Assembly (NCBI RefSeq): GCF_000520955.1
Contig: NZ_JACC01000006.1
Coordinates: forward strand, 171,171 to 235,170
Direction of reading: 5' to 3'
Source: Aquimarina pacifica
GTDB taxonomy: Bacteria; Bacteroidota; Bacteroidia; Flavobacteriales; Flavobacteriaceae
Length of the DNA stretch: 64,000 bases
A program made the position numbers and the translations under genes. Positions 1-9,854 of the stretch are shown here, one piece after another. A model generated the notes under the pieces. The model worked only from the letters and a program-made list of their open reading frames with translations, was not told the DNA's origin and searched no databases. Within the stretch, counting starts at the first letter, position 1; each line of letters begins with the position of its first letter.

Positions 1-1212
1 GTTGCTGACATTGATGCTGTTTTGCTTACCCACGGCCATATGGACCATACAGGTTATCTGCCAAGATTGGTAAAGCAAGGGTTTAATGGTCCCATCTATG
101 GCACTAATCCCACCTTGGATATAGCAAAAATCATTTTGAATGATAGTGCTAAAATCCAAGAACAAGAAGCCGAACGTGCCAATAAAGAAGGCTATTCCAA
201 ACATAATCCTGCAGAACCACTTTACGATTTAAGCGATGTAGAAAAAACAATCCCTTACTTCAAAGGGGTACCACCCTCGCAATGGCTACCCATTCTCAAA
301 GATGTAAAGGCGAGGTTTCAATACAATGGACATATCCTTGGTGCTACACACATTGAGTTAGATATACGTGGAAAACGTTTTGTGTTTTCAGGTGATATAG
401 GCAGAACAAACGATTTACTGCTTTTTCCACCCTTAAAACCAAAAAAGGCAGATGTATTATTCATTGAATCCACCTATGGAGGAAGGTTTCATCCTGATGA
501 AGTGGAAGCCATTCCGAAGATTGAAAAATTAGTCAACGACACTATAAATAGAGGTGGCAGCCTATTTATCCCAAGTTTTTCGGTAGAACGTGCCCAATTG
601 ATGATGCTTATTTTTTGGAGATTACTTAAAGAGAACAAAATACCTAAAGTACAAATGATAATGGATAGCCCTATGGGAGCTAATGTTTTGGAGTTATTTC
701 ATCGTACTAGGGATTGGCACAAACTTGAAGAGCACGAATGTGATGAGATGTGCTCTTATTTCACGGTTGTTAGGAGTTATCGCGAAACAATGGAATTAAG
801 AACGGACAACATACCAAAAATCGTGATTGCAGGAAGCGGAATGCTCACAGGAGGACGTATGCTAAACTATCTTGAAACTCAAGCGCAAAACCCAAATAAC
901 ACTTTGCTTTTTATAGGCTATCAAGCTGAAGGCACTCGTGGAAGAAAATTGTTGAAAGGCGAAAAAGAATTAAAGGTGTATGGAAAATGGGTGCCATTCA
1001 AAATGGAAGTTGCAGAAATTGAAGGTCTCTCGGCACACGCTGACCACACAGAACTAATGGATTGGATGAGTAAGATAAAAAATAAACCTGAAAGAATCTT
1101 TATCGTTCACGGCGAGAAAGAAGGCGCAGAAGCATTACAAAAGGATATAAAAGATACTTATGGATGGGATTCAGAAATTCCACAATTGTATAGTATCGAA
1201 GAAATAGAATAA
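1..1212 (+). CDS. MBL-fold beta-CASP RNase-like metallohydrolase (5' partial)
   Basis: Predicted zinc-dependent nuclease of the metallo-beta-lactamase/beta-CASP superfamily (the group with RNA-specificity domains, COG1236-like), probably acting on RNA in the cytoplasm. The frame is open from base 1, so the start lies outside the window. The HxHxDH zinc motif is seen at residues 11-16 of the visible part (HGHMDH). Later motifs are SGDIGR, ESTYGGR, a glycine-rich GSGMLTGGR block, GLSAHAD and a C-terminal VHGEKEG, in the order usual for this family. It stands 21 nt before a nucleoside/AMP phosphorylase-type gene and a PRPP-synthetase-type gene, which suggests a nucleotide salvage or RNA-scrap pathway. 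The family is clear; the substrate is inferred. Confidence 0.9.
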   Translation, partial: VADIDAVLLTHGHMDHTGYLPRLVKQGFNGPIYGTNPTLDIAKIILNDSAKIQEQEAERANKEGYSKHNPAEPLYDLSDVEKTIPYFKGVPPSQWLPILKDVKARFQYNGHILGATHIELDIRGKRFVFSGDIGRTNDLLLFPPLKPKKADVLFIESTYGGRFHPDEVEAIPKIEKLVNDTINRGGSLFIPSFSVERAQLMMLIFWRLLKENKIPKVQMIMDSPMGANVLELFHRTRDWHKLEEHECDEMCSYFTVVRSYRETMELRTDNIPKIVIAGSGMLTGGRMLNYLETQAQNPNNTLLFIGYQAEGTRGRKLLKGEKELKVYGKWVPFKMEVAEIEGLSAHADHTELMDWMSKIKNKPERIFIVHGEKEGAEALQKDIKDTYGWDSEIPQLYSIEEIE

Positions 1213-1233
1213 ATCATCATAATTAATAAAAAT

Positions 1234-2736
1234 ATGGACCAACACTCAAATATATTAAAATACAAACATCTCGGAATCTACACCCAAAATGAAAACGTGG
1301 TGTATATGAGAGAAGATTGCCACGTCTGTATTTCAGAAGGGTTTGAGGCACTGACCCGAATTAGAATATCCAATGCAACAACCTCAATCGTAGCAAGTCT
1401 AAATGTTTTAAATTCAGATATTCTGTTGTCAAATGAAATTGGATTATCAGATGCTGCCGCGAAAAAACTTAATGTTACGCAAAATGACACGCTGTACGTT
1501 TCCCACTTGGAACCTATTGAATCGTTAAGCTATGTTAGGGCTAAAATCTATAATCAAAAACTAGATTATAAAGCTTACAGCGAAATTATAACCGATATCG
1601 TGGAAGGCGATTATTCAAATATTCATCTTTCAGCATTCATAACTGCATGCGCTGGTGACCGAATGGATATTGATGAAATATCCGACCTCACTAAAGCGAT
1701 GATAGCTTCCGGAAAGCAACTGAATTGGAAAAAAGATATTGTAGTCGATAAGCATTGCATCGGCGGATTGCCTGGCAATAGAACAACGCCATTGGTAGTT
1801 GCCATCGTTGCTGCTTATGGGCTTACAATGCCCAAAACATCTTCGCGTGCTATCACTTCCCCAGCAGGTACAGCAGATACAATGGAAGTACTGACCAATG
1901 TGACGCTCTCTTCCGAAGAAATAAAGACCGTAGTAGAAAAGGAAGGTGGATGTTTTGTTTGGGGTGGTACCGCGCAATTAAGTCCTGCGGATGATGTGCT
2001 CATCAAAATTGAAAAAGCCTTGGATATCGATAGTGAAGGCCAGCTCATCGCTTCAGTACTTTCAAAGAAAGCTGCGGCAGGTTCCACTCACGTGGTAATT
2101 GATATTCCCGTGGGCGAAACCGCGAAGGTTCGTAGTACCGAAATGGCAGAAAAACTAAAAAATCATATGGAAACCGTTGGAACTGCCGTTGGGTTGAATG
2201 TAAAAGTTGTAGTTACGGATGGCACGCAGCCTGTTGGAAGGGGTATTGGTCCAACTTTAGAAGCCATTGATATATTAAAAGTTTTGAAAAATGAGGAAGA
2301 TGCACCCAAAGACTTAACAGAAAGAGCATTGTTTTTAGCTGCTGAACTAATAGAACTTTCTGGAAAAGTAGAAAAAGGAAAAGGATTGGAAACCGCACAT
2401 AGAATTCTCAAATCTGGAAAAGCATATGAAAAATTCATAGCCATTTGTAAAGCACAAGGTCAGTTTTCAAAACCAGTTTTAGCACCTTATAAAATTGAAA
2501 TTACGGCCGAAAAGTCAGGGGTTTTAAACAGAATTGATAACCGAAAAATTGCAAAACTTGCCAAGCTTTCGGGAGCACCTCAATCTAAATCAGCAGGGAT
2601 TCTTTTAAATACCCATTTAGGAGAACAAATCAAAGAAAACCAACTGCTATATACTATATATGCTGAATCCAAAGGTGAACTTAACTATGCCTTGGAATAT
2701 AAAAACAATCATAACGACATCATAACTATAATTTAA
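1234..2736 (+). CDS. AMP phosphorylase / thymidine phosphorylase family protein
   Basis: At 500 aa it is longer than classic thymidine phosphorylase (about 440 aa) and has the extra N-terminal domain (about residues 1-85) seen in archaeal-type AMP phosphorylases and their bacterial relatives. The phosphate/substrate region DKHCIGGLPGNRTT and the block SSRAITSPAGTADTME are intact, and the C-terminal alpha/beta domain is complete. The expected reaction is phosphorolysis of a nucleotide or nucleoside to the base and ribose-1-phosphate or ribose-1,5-bisphosphate. It lies 21 nt after the beta-CASP gene and 6 nt before the PRPP-synthetase-type gene, so the three are likely one operon. NMP versus deoxynucleoside specificity cannot be decided from sequence alone. 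Confidence 0.9.
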   Translation: MDQHSNILKYKHLGIYTQNENVVYMREDCHVCISEGFEALTRIRISNATTSIVASLNVLNSDILLSNEIGLSDAAAKKLNVTQNDTLYVSHLEPIESLSYVRAKIYNQKLDYKAYSEIITDIVEGDYSNIHLSAFITACAGDRMDIDEISDLTKAMIASGKQLNWKKDIVVDKHCIGGLPGNRTTPLVVAIVAAYGLTMPKTSSRAITSPAGTADTMEVLTNVTLSSEEIKTVVEKEGGCFVWGGTAQLSPADDVLIKIEKALDIDSEGQLIASVLSKKAAAGSTHVVIDIPVGETAKVRSTEMAEKLKNHMETVGTAVGLNVKVVVTDGTQPVGRGIGPTLEAIDILKVLKNEEDAPKDLTERALFLAAELIELSGKVEKGKGLETAHRILKSGKAYEKFIAICKAQGQFSKPVLAPYKIEITAEKSGVLNRIDNRKIAKLAKLSGAPQSKSAGILLNTHLGEQIKENQLLYTIYAESKGELNYALEYKNNHNDIITII

Positions 2737-2742
2737 AAAACT

Positions 2743-3636
2743 ATGAAAACAATATTATTCAGTCTTCCCGGAAATGAAGAACTCACAGAACTAATGGCTA
2801 CAAAAATGGATGCTGAAGTGGGCAAAGCCACTTTGCGTAATTTTCCCGATGGGGAATCGTACACGCGCATATTATCTGATGTTAAAGATAAATGTGTGGT
2901 GCTGGTATGCACCTTGCACGAACCAGACGAGAAACTGTTGCCACTATATTTTTTAAGCCACACAGCCAAATCATTAGGAGCTATGTGTACCTGTTTGGTA
3001 GCACCCTATTTGGCATATATGCGACAGGACAAAGTTTTTAACGAAGGCGAAGGAGTAACTTCTGGTTTTTTCGGAAAATTGATTTCAGGTTTTGCCGATA
3101 GCATTACCACGGTTGACCCACACCTACATAGAATTAGTGCTTTAGGAGAAGTATATCAAATTCCAAATAAAGTGATTCACGCTGCCGATGCCATTTCAGA
3201 ATGGATAAAAGAAAACATTGAAAACCCGGTACTTATTGGACCCGATTCGGAAAGTGAACAATGGGTTTCCGAAGTCGCCAAAAATGCCGGAGCACCTTTT
3301 ACGGTATTACAAAAGGTACGTCACGGTGACCGTGATGTAGAAGTCTCTGTTCCCGATGTGGATAAATATAAAGATGCTACACCCATTTTGGTAGATGATA
3401 TTATTTCCACAGCGCGGACAATGATTGAAACCGTACAACATTTGAATAAAGCAGGAATGAAACCACCTATCTGCGTAGGTATTCACGCCGTTTTTTCAGG
3501 AAACGCTTATCAAGATTTGTTGGATTCTGGGGCAGAAAAAATAGTGACTTGTAATACCATCCCGCACTCTTCAAACGGAATAGATTTAAGTGATATTATG
3601 GCAAAAGAGGTGAAAAAATTGATGCATCACATATGA
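2743..3636 (+). CDS. ribose-phosphate pyrophosphokinase family protein
   Basis: PRPP-synthetase-like protein of 297 aa, slightly shorter than housekeeping Prs (about 310-315 aa). The N-terminal half has the FPDGESYTRI and VAPYLAYMRQD blocks and a DPHLHR stretch typical of Prs. The C-terminal half carries the PRPP-binding loop VDDIISTART. It would make PRPP from ribose-5-phosphate and ATP, or use a related ribose phosphate produced by the phosphorylase encoded 6 nt upstream. Its stop codon overlaps the next gene's start (ATGA at 3633-3636), implying coupled translation. This is probably a second, accessory paralogue rather than the essential chromosomal prs, which is inferred from the copper/accessory setting. 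Confidence 0.88.
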   Translation: MKTILFSLPGNEELTELMATKMDAEVGKATLRNFPDGESYTRILSDVKDKCVVLVCTLHEPDEKLLPLYFLSHTAKSLGAMCTCLVAPYLAYMRQDKVFNEGEGVTSGFFGKLISGFADSITTVDPHLHRISALGEVYQIPNKVIHAADAISEWIKENIENPVLIGPDSESEQWVSEVAKNAGAPFTVLQKVRHGDRDVEVSVPDVDKYKDATPILVDDIISTARTMIETVQHLNKAGMKPPICVGIHAVFSGNAYQDLLDSGAEKIVTCNTIPHSSNGIDLSDIMAKEVKKLMHHI

Positions 3637-4277
3637 GAAAACAAAGTTTCATAGTACTATTTATCTTATTCAGCATTATAATGAATGGACAAACTGAAAT
3701 GCTCATTGGGCAGATTTCAGGTAGAGTTGTCATTCGAGAAAATTTTGACGAAAAAGGCTCTTTTCTAAACAAACAAACTTTTGAAGCCGGTGAAACAATA
3801 AAGAAGAATGAATATTATGAAATTAAGGTGGTTACAGAATTGTTTGATGAGGACAAAAAGTCTACGGATAAATATACAACAACATATCGCTGTAGGCCTA
3901 ATGAAGCAAGTGTAATGGTAATGGCTTTTCCGTTTTCTAATCCAAAATCAAAAGAGACCGAAATTAATACCACCTCTGAAAAATTTAAAGAGCTCTATGA
4001 TTTGAATAACCTTGAAGATATAGAATTGGAAATGACTTTTGACTCGGGCTTATTGAATTTTTTTGGTTCAAAAAGCGTCATAAAGATTTACGACCGAACA
4101 TTAGATGGCAACAAAAATAATATTAATTCAAAAATCAATATTAAGGCCTATGCCTGGGGAATTCGCATTAAGCAACTCAACTATACTGTCAATGAAAAAA
4201 TAAATGGTAAAGGCTTATTGACCTTTCAGAAATTTACAGAGGAAGATAATAGTTATTTTACAATGACTTATAAATAG
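3633..4277 (+). CDS. exported protein of unknown function
   Basis: A 214-aa protein with a clear N-terminal signal peptide (basic MRKQ, hydrophobic core to about residue 17, then NGQT). The mature part is beta-rich and charged, with repeated Lys/Glu pairs and no catalytic motif that I recognise. The start overlaps the preceding stop by 4 nt, so it belongs to the same transcript as the nucleotide genes. It is likely periplasmic or outer-membrane associated. No function is proposed. Confidence 0.75.
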   Translation: MRKQSFIVLFILFSIIMNGQTEMLIGQISGRVVIRENFDEKGSFLNKQTFEAGETIKKNEYYEIKVVTELFDEDKKSTDKYTTTYRCRPNEASVMVMAFPFSNPKSKETEINTTSEKFKELYDLNNLEDIELEMTFDSGLLNFFGSKSVIKIYDRTLDGNKNNINSKINIKAYAWGIRIKQLNYTVNEKINGKGLLTFQKFTEEDNSYFTMTYK

Positions 4278-4284
4278 AAAGAAA

Positions 4285-4578
4285 ATGAACAACTACGACA
4301 CACTTTCAGAAGCAATTAACGATTTGCAGGCAAATGGTTATACATACGATTTTAACCTAAAACCTGAATGTTTGGAGTGTGCCTCACTAAAAATTGAATT
4401 ACACCCAGAAGACTTTGAAGTGGATAAAACCTATCGCTTTGAAGGCATGAGCAGTACCGACGATAACAGTGTGCTTTATGCTATTTCATCAAAAAATGGG
4501 ATTAAAGGACTTTTGGTGGATGCCTATGGCGTCTATGCCGAAAACATTTCGGAAGCTATGAGAAAAAAATTACGATAA
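4285..4578 (+). CDS. small conserved protein of the nucleotide cluster
   Basis: A 97-aa cytoplasmic protein without a signal peptide, beginning with an ATG preceded by GAAAGAAA. Small Bacteroidetes proteins of this type are often labelled phosphoribosylpyrophosphate synthetase in databases. This one has no PRPP loop and is far too short, so that label is unlikely to describe its activity. Its place between the PRPP-synthetase gene and the copper ATPase (18 nt to the latter) suggests an accessory role in this cluster. The Cys pair in the CLECAS stretch may bind metal, which is a guess. Confidence 0.7.
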   Translation: MNNYDTLSEAINDLQANGYTYDFNLKPECLECASLKIELHPEDFEVDKTYRFEGMSSTDDNSVLYAISSKNGIKGLLVDAYGVYAENISEAMRKKLR

Positions 4579-4596
4579 CACTTAAACAAGACAATA

Positions 4597-6699
4597 ATGG
4601 AAAATCACGAACATCACAATCACGAAGAAATGGACCATTCAAAAATGGACCATTCTAAGAAAAAACAAAAAAAAGAAGACCATTCTAAAATGAATCACGG
4701 AGGTGGAGACCATTCAGGTCATAATCCGGGACACGGTCAAATGGGTCACGACCATCATAAAATGATGATAGCAGACTTTAGAAAACGGTTTTGGGTAACA
4801 CTTGTGCTTACCATTCCCATATTGTTTTTCTCGCCAATGATTCAGGAATTTTTTGGTTATGAATTTTTACTTCCAGGAAATCCATATATCCTTTTTGCAC
4901 TTTCCACTGTTGTATATTTTTATGGTGGTTGGCCATTTTTAAAAGGGTTTTGGTCTGAAGTCAAAAAAGGTGCACCAGGAATGATGACCTTGATTTCTAT
5001 GGCAATTTCTGTAGCTTATTTTTATAGTACTGCTACCGTTTTTGGCTTAAGAGGTGAAGACTTTTTCTGGGAACTATCAACACTTATAGCCATAATGTTG
5101 CTTGGCCATTGGATAGAAATGAAAAGTGTGCTAGGTGCTTCAAAAGCCTTACAGTTACTGGTAAGTATGATGCCTGCGGAAGCGCACAGGGTAAAAGGTG
5201 ACACCATAGAGGACATCCCTCTCGAAGATTTACTGAAGGATGATGTGATATTGGTAAAACCTGGGGAGAAAGTTCCAGCAGATGGAATAATAGTAGACGG
5301 TTCCAGTTACCTGAATGAATCTATGCTTACAGGCGAATCCAAACCTGTAAAAAAGGATGAAAACGATAAGGTTATTGGTGGTTCGGTAAATGGCAATAGT
5401 ACCTTAAAAGTAAAGGTTGAACATACTGGAAAAGATAGCTACCTCAACAAAGTCATCAAGATGGTAGAGGAAGCGCAAAAAACCAAATCCAAGATGCAAA
5501 ATCTTTCAGATAGGGCTGCAAAATGGCTAACCTACATCGCTTTGGCAATTGGTTTTGGTACGTTGGCAGTTTGGTTGATTTTAGGCTTTCCATTTGTTTA
5601 CGCTTTAGAAAGAATGGTTACCGTTATGGTAATTGCTTGTCCACACGCATTGGGTCTTGCCATTCCACTTGTGGTTGCTATTTCTACCGCTGTATCTGCC
5701 CAAAATGGATTGCTTATCCGAAATAGGACTGCGTTTGAAGAGTCGAGGAAAATTTCAGCTTTGCTTTTTGATAAAACAGGAACATTAACCAAAGGTGATT
5801 TTGGTGTTACTCGAATCGAGTCTGTTAACAAGGCTTATTCATCAAAAGAAATTTTAAGACTTTCAAGTGCATTGGAACAAAGTTCTGAACACCCAATAGC
5901 TGTTGGGATTATCAAAAAAGTAAAAGAAGATAATATTACTATCCCTAGCCCAGAAAACTTCAATGCAATTACTGGTAAAGGTGTAGAGGCCATTGTAGAA
6001 GGTAAGCAAGTTAAGGTAGTAAGTCCTGGTTTTTTAAGAGATGAGAAAATTACCATTCCTGAAGATGCATACAGCGATGCAGCGGAAACTGTAGTATTTG
6101 TTTTAATTGATGGTGAATTGGCAGGTTATATTGCGCTTGCTGACGAAATAAGACCAGAATCTGCTGAAGCCATCAAAATATTCAAAAAAAATAATATTAA
6201 AGTCTTAATGGCAACAGGTGACAATGAAAAAACAGCTAAAGCCGTAAGTGAGAAACTTGGTTTAGATGGTTACTACGCTGAAGTATTACCACACCAAAAA
6301 GTAGAAATAGTTGAAGAACTACAAATAAAAGGAGAGTTTGTAGCTATGACGGGTGATGGTGTAAATGATGCACCAGCCCTTGCAAAAGCTAATGTAGGAA
6401 TTGCCGTAGGCTCTGGTACTGATGTAGCTGCTGAAACTGCCGATATTATTCTGGTAAACAGCAATCCACAGGACATTGCCAACTTAATTTTATTTGGAAA
6501 GGCTACCTACAATAAAATGATTCAGAATTTAATATGGGCTACAGGTTATAATGTCGTAGCCATTCCTTTAGCAGCTGGTGTACTATATTCCTCGGGCTTT
6601 GTTTTAGGACCTGCGGTAGGTGCGGTATTTATGAGTTTAAGTACGATTATAGTAGCCATTAATGCACAATTATTAAAACGAAAACTCGGTAAAAAATAA
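4597..6699 (+). CDS. copB: CopB-type copper-translocating P-type ATPase
   Basis: P1B-type heavy-metal ATPase of 700 aa in the inner membrane, predicted to export copper. The N-terminus (residues 1-57) is His/Met-rich with repeated DHSKM and HGGGDH blocks and replaces the usual CxxC metal-binding domain. The membrane metal site is CPH (Cys348-His350) instead of CPC, the hallmark of the CopB (P1B-3) group. The phosphorylation motif DKTGT begins at Asp392; the SEHP motif and the hinge GDGVNDAP are present. It is followed by an MFS gene with a 1-nt overlap (TAATG), so both are likely co-translated. Cu(I) versus Cu(II) preference cannot be settled here. Confidence 0.93.
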   Translation: MENHEHHNHEEMDHSKMDHSKKKQKKEDHSKMNHGGGDHSGHNPGHGQMGHDHHKMMIADFRKRFWVTLVLTIPILFFSPMIQEFFGYEFLLPGNPYILFALSTVVYFYGGWPFLKGFWSEVKKGAPGMMTLISMAISVAYFYSTATVFGLRGEDFFWELSTLIAIMLLGHWIEMKSVLGASKALQLLVSMMPAEAHRVKGDTIEDIPLEDLLKDDVILVKPGEKVPADGIIVDGSSYLNESMLTGESKPVKKDENDKVIGGSVNGNSTLKVKVEHTGKDSYLNKVIKMVEEAQKTKSKMQNLSDRAAKWLTYIALAIGFGTLAVWLILGFPFVYALERMVTVMVIACPHALGLAIPLVVAISTAVSAQNGLLIRNRTAFEESRKISALLFDKTGTLTKGDFGVTRIESVNKAYSSKEILRLSSALEQSSEHPIAVGIIKKVKEDNITIPSPENFNAITGKGVEAIVEGKQVKVVSPGFLRDEKITIPEDAYSDAAETVVFVLIDGELAGYIALADEIRPESAEAIKIFKKNNIKVLMATGDNEKTAKAVSEKLGLDGYYAEVLPHQKVEIVEELQIKGEFVAMTGDGVNDAPALAKANVGIAVGSGTDVAAETADIILVNSNPQDIANLILFGKATYNKMIQNLIWATGYNVVAIPLAAGVLYSSGFVLGPAVGAVFMSLSTIIVAINAQLLKRKLGKK

Positions 6700-7922
6700 T
6701 GAATAGGAAAGAAAAACTCAACAGGATATCTTTAATCCTGTTGAGTTTATTTGTAGTAATGTTGGGCTATGGTATTTTATTACCAACCCTTCCCTACTAC
6801 ACCGAAAGATTAGCACTAAAAGACAATCTCGACACCGACCTTATTAACTTTCACATTGGTCTGCTCACGAGCATTTATCCCTTTTTCCAACTGCTATTCG
6901 TAGTGATATGGGGAAAGTTATCTGACAAATATGGTCGTAAACCCATAATCATTATTGGTTTGATTGGATTTGTAATCATGCAATTACTAACAGGTCTTGC
7001 TACATCCTTGACCATGCTATATACTGCACGTATTTTTGGAGGAATATTTACTTCTTCTGTTATCCCAGTTAGCAATGCATATTTAAGTGATATTACATCC
7101 GAGAAACGAAGAACTAAAGTTATGGCATGGTCCGGAGTTGCGATAAGCACTGGTGTTATCTTTGGTCCCGTCATAGGAGGTTTACTATCTCAAACAGATA
7201 TACATTTAGAATATTCCCTTGGACTACTGCATCTAGACCGATTTTCAGTACCATTCCTTTTTGCTTCGCTGTTAGGATTCATAGTTTTACTAATTACATC
7301 AAAATGGTTAAAAAATACAGCAAAAGTAATTAAGTTTAATACAGAGAAACGAAGCTTACGGTTTTCATTTAGTAAATACTTCATCATTATTTTAATGATT
7401 TCTTTTGTCATGCAGTTTGTCGTCACACTATTTGAAACTGTGTTTTCCATTTATGGTAAAGACGAATTGGCATTTAATAGTAACCAAGTTGGTATCGGCT
7501 TCATGATTTGTGGTTCAGTAATGGCAATTTTACAGCCTGTCTTTGCCAGTTATGGGGAAAAGGTCTTAGCTGCTAAAAAGCAAATCGTTTTAGGATTACT
7601 CATTTCAGGAATTTCATTAATTGCCTTTCCTTTTTTCAAAAACGAGTTTTTAGTGTACGGATTAATTGTTGTCTTCGCAGCAGGTGGTGCGATGGTAACA
7701 CCAAACCTACTTTCAGCGGTCTCATTAATATCCCAAGAGAATACTGGTAGAAATATTTCCATACAAAGTTCTACCAATAGTATTGGCCAGATTTTGGGTC
7801 CAATTATAGGAACCTGGTTAGTTGCTGCTGGTTTTTATTATCCTTTTATTATTGCTGGGTCGGTTATTTTAATCTCAATAGGATTTGTTTTACCCTCAAT
7901 GAAATTGAAAGATGAAATGTGA
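6699..7922 (+). CDS. MFS transporter (TCR/Tet-like drug or metal exporter)
   Basis: A 407-aa membrane protein with about 12 hydrophobic segments. The MFS signature GKLSDKYGRKPII lies between helices 2 and 3, and a GVAISTGVIFGPVIGG motif typical of antiporter-type exporters follows in the first half. The start overlaps the copB stop by one base (TAATG), so it is probably translated from the same mRNA and works with copper or toxic-compound efflux. The substrate is unknown. About 50 nt downstream the next gene starts in the same direction. Confidence 0.88.
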   Translation: MNRKEKLNRISLILLSLFVVMLGYGILLPTLPYYTERLALKDNLDTDLINFHIGLLTSIYPFFQLLFVVIWGKLSDKYGRKPIIIIGLIGFVIMQLLTGLATSLTMLYTARIFGGIFTSSVIPVSNAYLSDITSEKRRTKVMAWSGVAISTGVIFGPVIGGLLSQTDIHLEYSLGLLHLDRFSVPFLFASLLGFIVLLITSKWLKNTAKVIKFNTEKRSLRFSFSKYFIIILMISFVMQFVVTLFETVFSIYGKDELAFNSNQVGIGFMICGSVMAILQPVFASYGEKVLAAKKQIVLGLLISGISLIAFPFFKNEFLVYGLIVVFAAGGAMVTPNLLSAVSLISQENTGRNISIQSSTNSIGQILGPIIGTWLVAAGFYYPFIIAGSVILISIGFVLPSMKLKDEM

Positions 7923-7978
7923 TACATACCTTAACGTGAAATATAAATTTCAAAAAAATAAATCATAATAAACATTTG

Positions 7979-9169
7979 ATGATTCATAAATCAACAACTG
8001 AAGAACAAAAAAAACAATTACACGATAGTAAAAGTGATAATGCGTATATTCAATTGCTGCATTCTGGCGAAGCGTATTTTATCCGACTAAAAAATATAAT
8101 CCGAGATGCACAAAAAGAAATACATCTGCAAACCTATATTTATGAGAACGACGAAACGGGAAATGATATAGCCACCTGCCTCAAAGAAGCTGCTCAACGA
8201 GATGTAAAAGTTTATGTTTTACTGGATGCATATGGAAGTGTGGCTCTTCCTGATAGTTTTATACAGAATTTGATTCAGCACGGTGTTTTAATTCGTTTCT
8301 TTTCCCCTTTGTTTTCCGTGAATAATTTTTATCTAGGTAGGCGTATGCACCATAAAGTACTAGTTGCTGATGGAAAAATGGCACTGATAGGTGGTATCAA
8401 TATTGCTAATAAGTACCATGGAACTTTGAAATCTGAACCTTGGCTTGATTATGCCGTACAACTAGATTGCCCTGCAGCCGAGGATTTGCAGAAACTGTGC
8501 AGAGATTATTTTTTTAGAAAAGGAAGCTCAAAAAAAATAAAGCCAGTCTTACATTCGGCCGGTAAAGCACTTGTTGGAATTACACAAAACGACTGGTTAA
8601 AAAGTAAAACAGAAGTATGTGACGCATATACAAATGCAATATTTAGGGCAAAAAAAGAAATAGTCATATTGGGTTCATATTTTTTACCTGGAAGAAAGAT
8701 GTCTAAGGCATTGAAAAAAGCTAGTGAAAGAGGTGTGAAAATAACGGTAATTTTGGCGGGTATAAGTGATGTTCCATTGGTGCGTAGGGCGACCGAACAT
8801 TTATATGCAAACTTTCTACATAATCAAATTCAAATATATGAATGGGAAAAGTCTGTACTACACGGCAAAGCTGCTCTTGTAGATAATCAGTGGTCAACAA
8901 TAGGTTCTTTTAATCTAAACAGCCTTAGCTGCTATGGTAGTATAGAAATGAACGTGGAAATATATTCGTCTGCTTTTGCCGAAACATTACGTTCGGATTT
9001 TAACCGGGTTATAAGTGAGTGTAGGGAAGTCACCAAGACTAACTTTAAACAAAAAACGACTATCCTTAATAAGCTTGCAGATTGGTTATCTTATCACATG
9101 ATAACATTTACGATGCATCTTTTGACCTTTTTGCCACACTTAAGGGCTTTGAAAAAATTTAGATTATGA
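7979..9169 (+). CDS. phospholipase D-like / cardiolipin synthase family protein
   Basis: Two HKD motifs mark the PLD superfamily: MHHKVLVADGK followed by GGIN in the N-terminal half, and LHGKAALVDN followed by GSFN in the C-terminal half. The size (396 aa) fits a soluble or peripherally bound ClsB-type phosphatidyltransferase lacking the two N-terminal membrane helices of ClsA. I chose the ATG at 7979; a TTG directly before it is possible. It probably acts on phospholipids at the inner membrane. The link to the copper/nucleotide genes upstream is only positional. Confidence 0.87.
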   Translation: MIHKSTTEEQKKQLHDSKSDNAYIQLLHSGEAYFIRLKNIIRDAQKEIHLQTYIYENDETGNDIATCLKEAAQRDVKVYVLLDAYGSVALPDSFIQNLIQHGVLIRFFSPLFSVNNFYLGRRMHHKVLVADGKMALIGGINIANKYHGTLKSEPWLDYAVQLDCPAAEDLQKLCRDYFFRKGSSKKIKPVLHSAGKALVGITQNDWLKSKTEVCDAYTNAIFRAKKEIVILGSYFLPGRKMSKALKKASERGVKITVILAGISDVPLVRRATEHLYANFLHNQIQIYEWEKSVLHGKAALVDNQWSTIGSFNLNSLSCYGSIEMNVEIYSSAFAETLRSDFNRVISECREVTKTNFKQKTTILNKLADWLSYHMITFTMHLLTFLPHLRALKKFRL

Positions 9170-9200
9170 TAGATTATCAATAAGATTTAAATAGCATAAT

Positions 9201-9227
9201 AAATATAAAATTGTCTATTTTATATTT
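9201..9227 (+). terminator. hairpin after the PLD-like gene
   Basis: Perfect 11-bp inverted repeat (9201-9211 with 9217-9227) around a 5-nt loop, 31 nt after the stop codon. The arms are entirely A/T with only a short T stretch, so termination is plausible but not strong. Confidence 0.4.
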
Positions 9228-9357
9228 AAAAATTCAATTACGGAGTGTCATTCGATGTGTAACCATGAAGTTAAATTTATAAACTAATAATCAAAAACTT
9301 CTGCTAACTTTATGGAGGGAAAATTCTAACTTTTGGAAATGCTTAAAAACCTTTTTA

Positions 9358-9843
9358 ATGATTAAAATATTAACTACAGGTGGAACTATTGAAGGGTTAG
9401 ATTATGTAGGTGATAAGGGAATCAAAAAAACGAATATATCTATAGGGGATTTTCTCGATAGGGCAAATGTAGATTTTGAATACGATATTGAGAGTATATT
9501 TAAAAAATATAGTCGGGCTATAGATGAAAATGACCTTAAACTACTAGTAAGTAAAGTTAGGGAAGCCAATGCGAAGAAAATATTAATAACACACGGGACT
9601 TTCACAATGTAAAACACCGCAAAATATATAGGAAAACTCAACCTTGGTAAAACCATTATTTTAGTTGGGTCATTTATTTTAGGGTCTTCTGAAAATACAG
9701 ACGCCCCATTTAATTTAGGGTATGCAATCAGCTCATTGCAATTTCTAAAACCGGATGTTTATATTGCTATGAACGGACAAGTATTTCACTGGAACAATGT
9801 TTCCAAAAATTTTGAAACTAACAAATTTGAGCGTAATGAATAG
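9358..9843 (+). pseudogene. short asparaginase-like protein interrupted by an in-frame TAA
   Basis: The reading frame encodes a 161-codon asparaginase/glutaminase N-terminal-type domain: the TTGGTIEG motif at the start, then HGTFTM, then GSFILGSSENTDAPFNLG and IAMNGQVF after it. A TAA at 9610-9612 sits directly after HGTFTM and the frame then continues intact to 9843. In active relatives the second motif is HGTDTM, so the aspartate after HGT is replaced by Phe here, another sign of decay. The remaining frame has no other lesion, so inactivation looks recent unless the stop is read through. Family assignment is firm. Confidence 0.78.
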
Positions 9844-9854
9844 TTATATATTAA

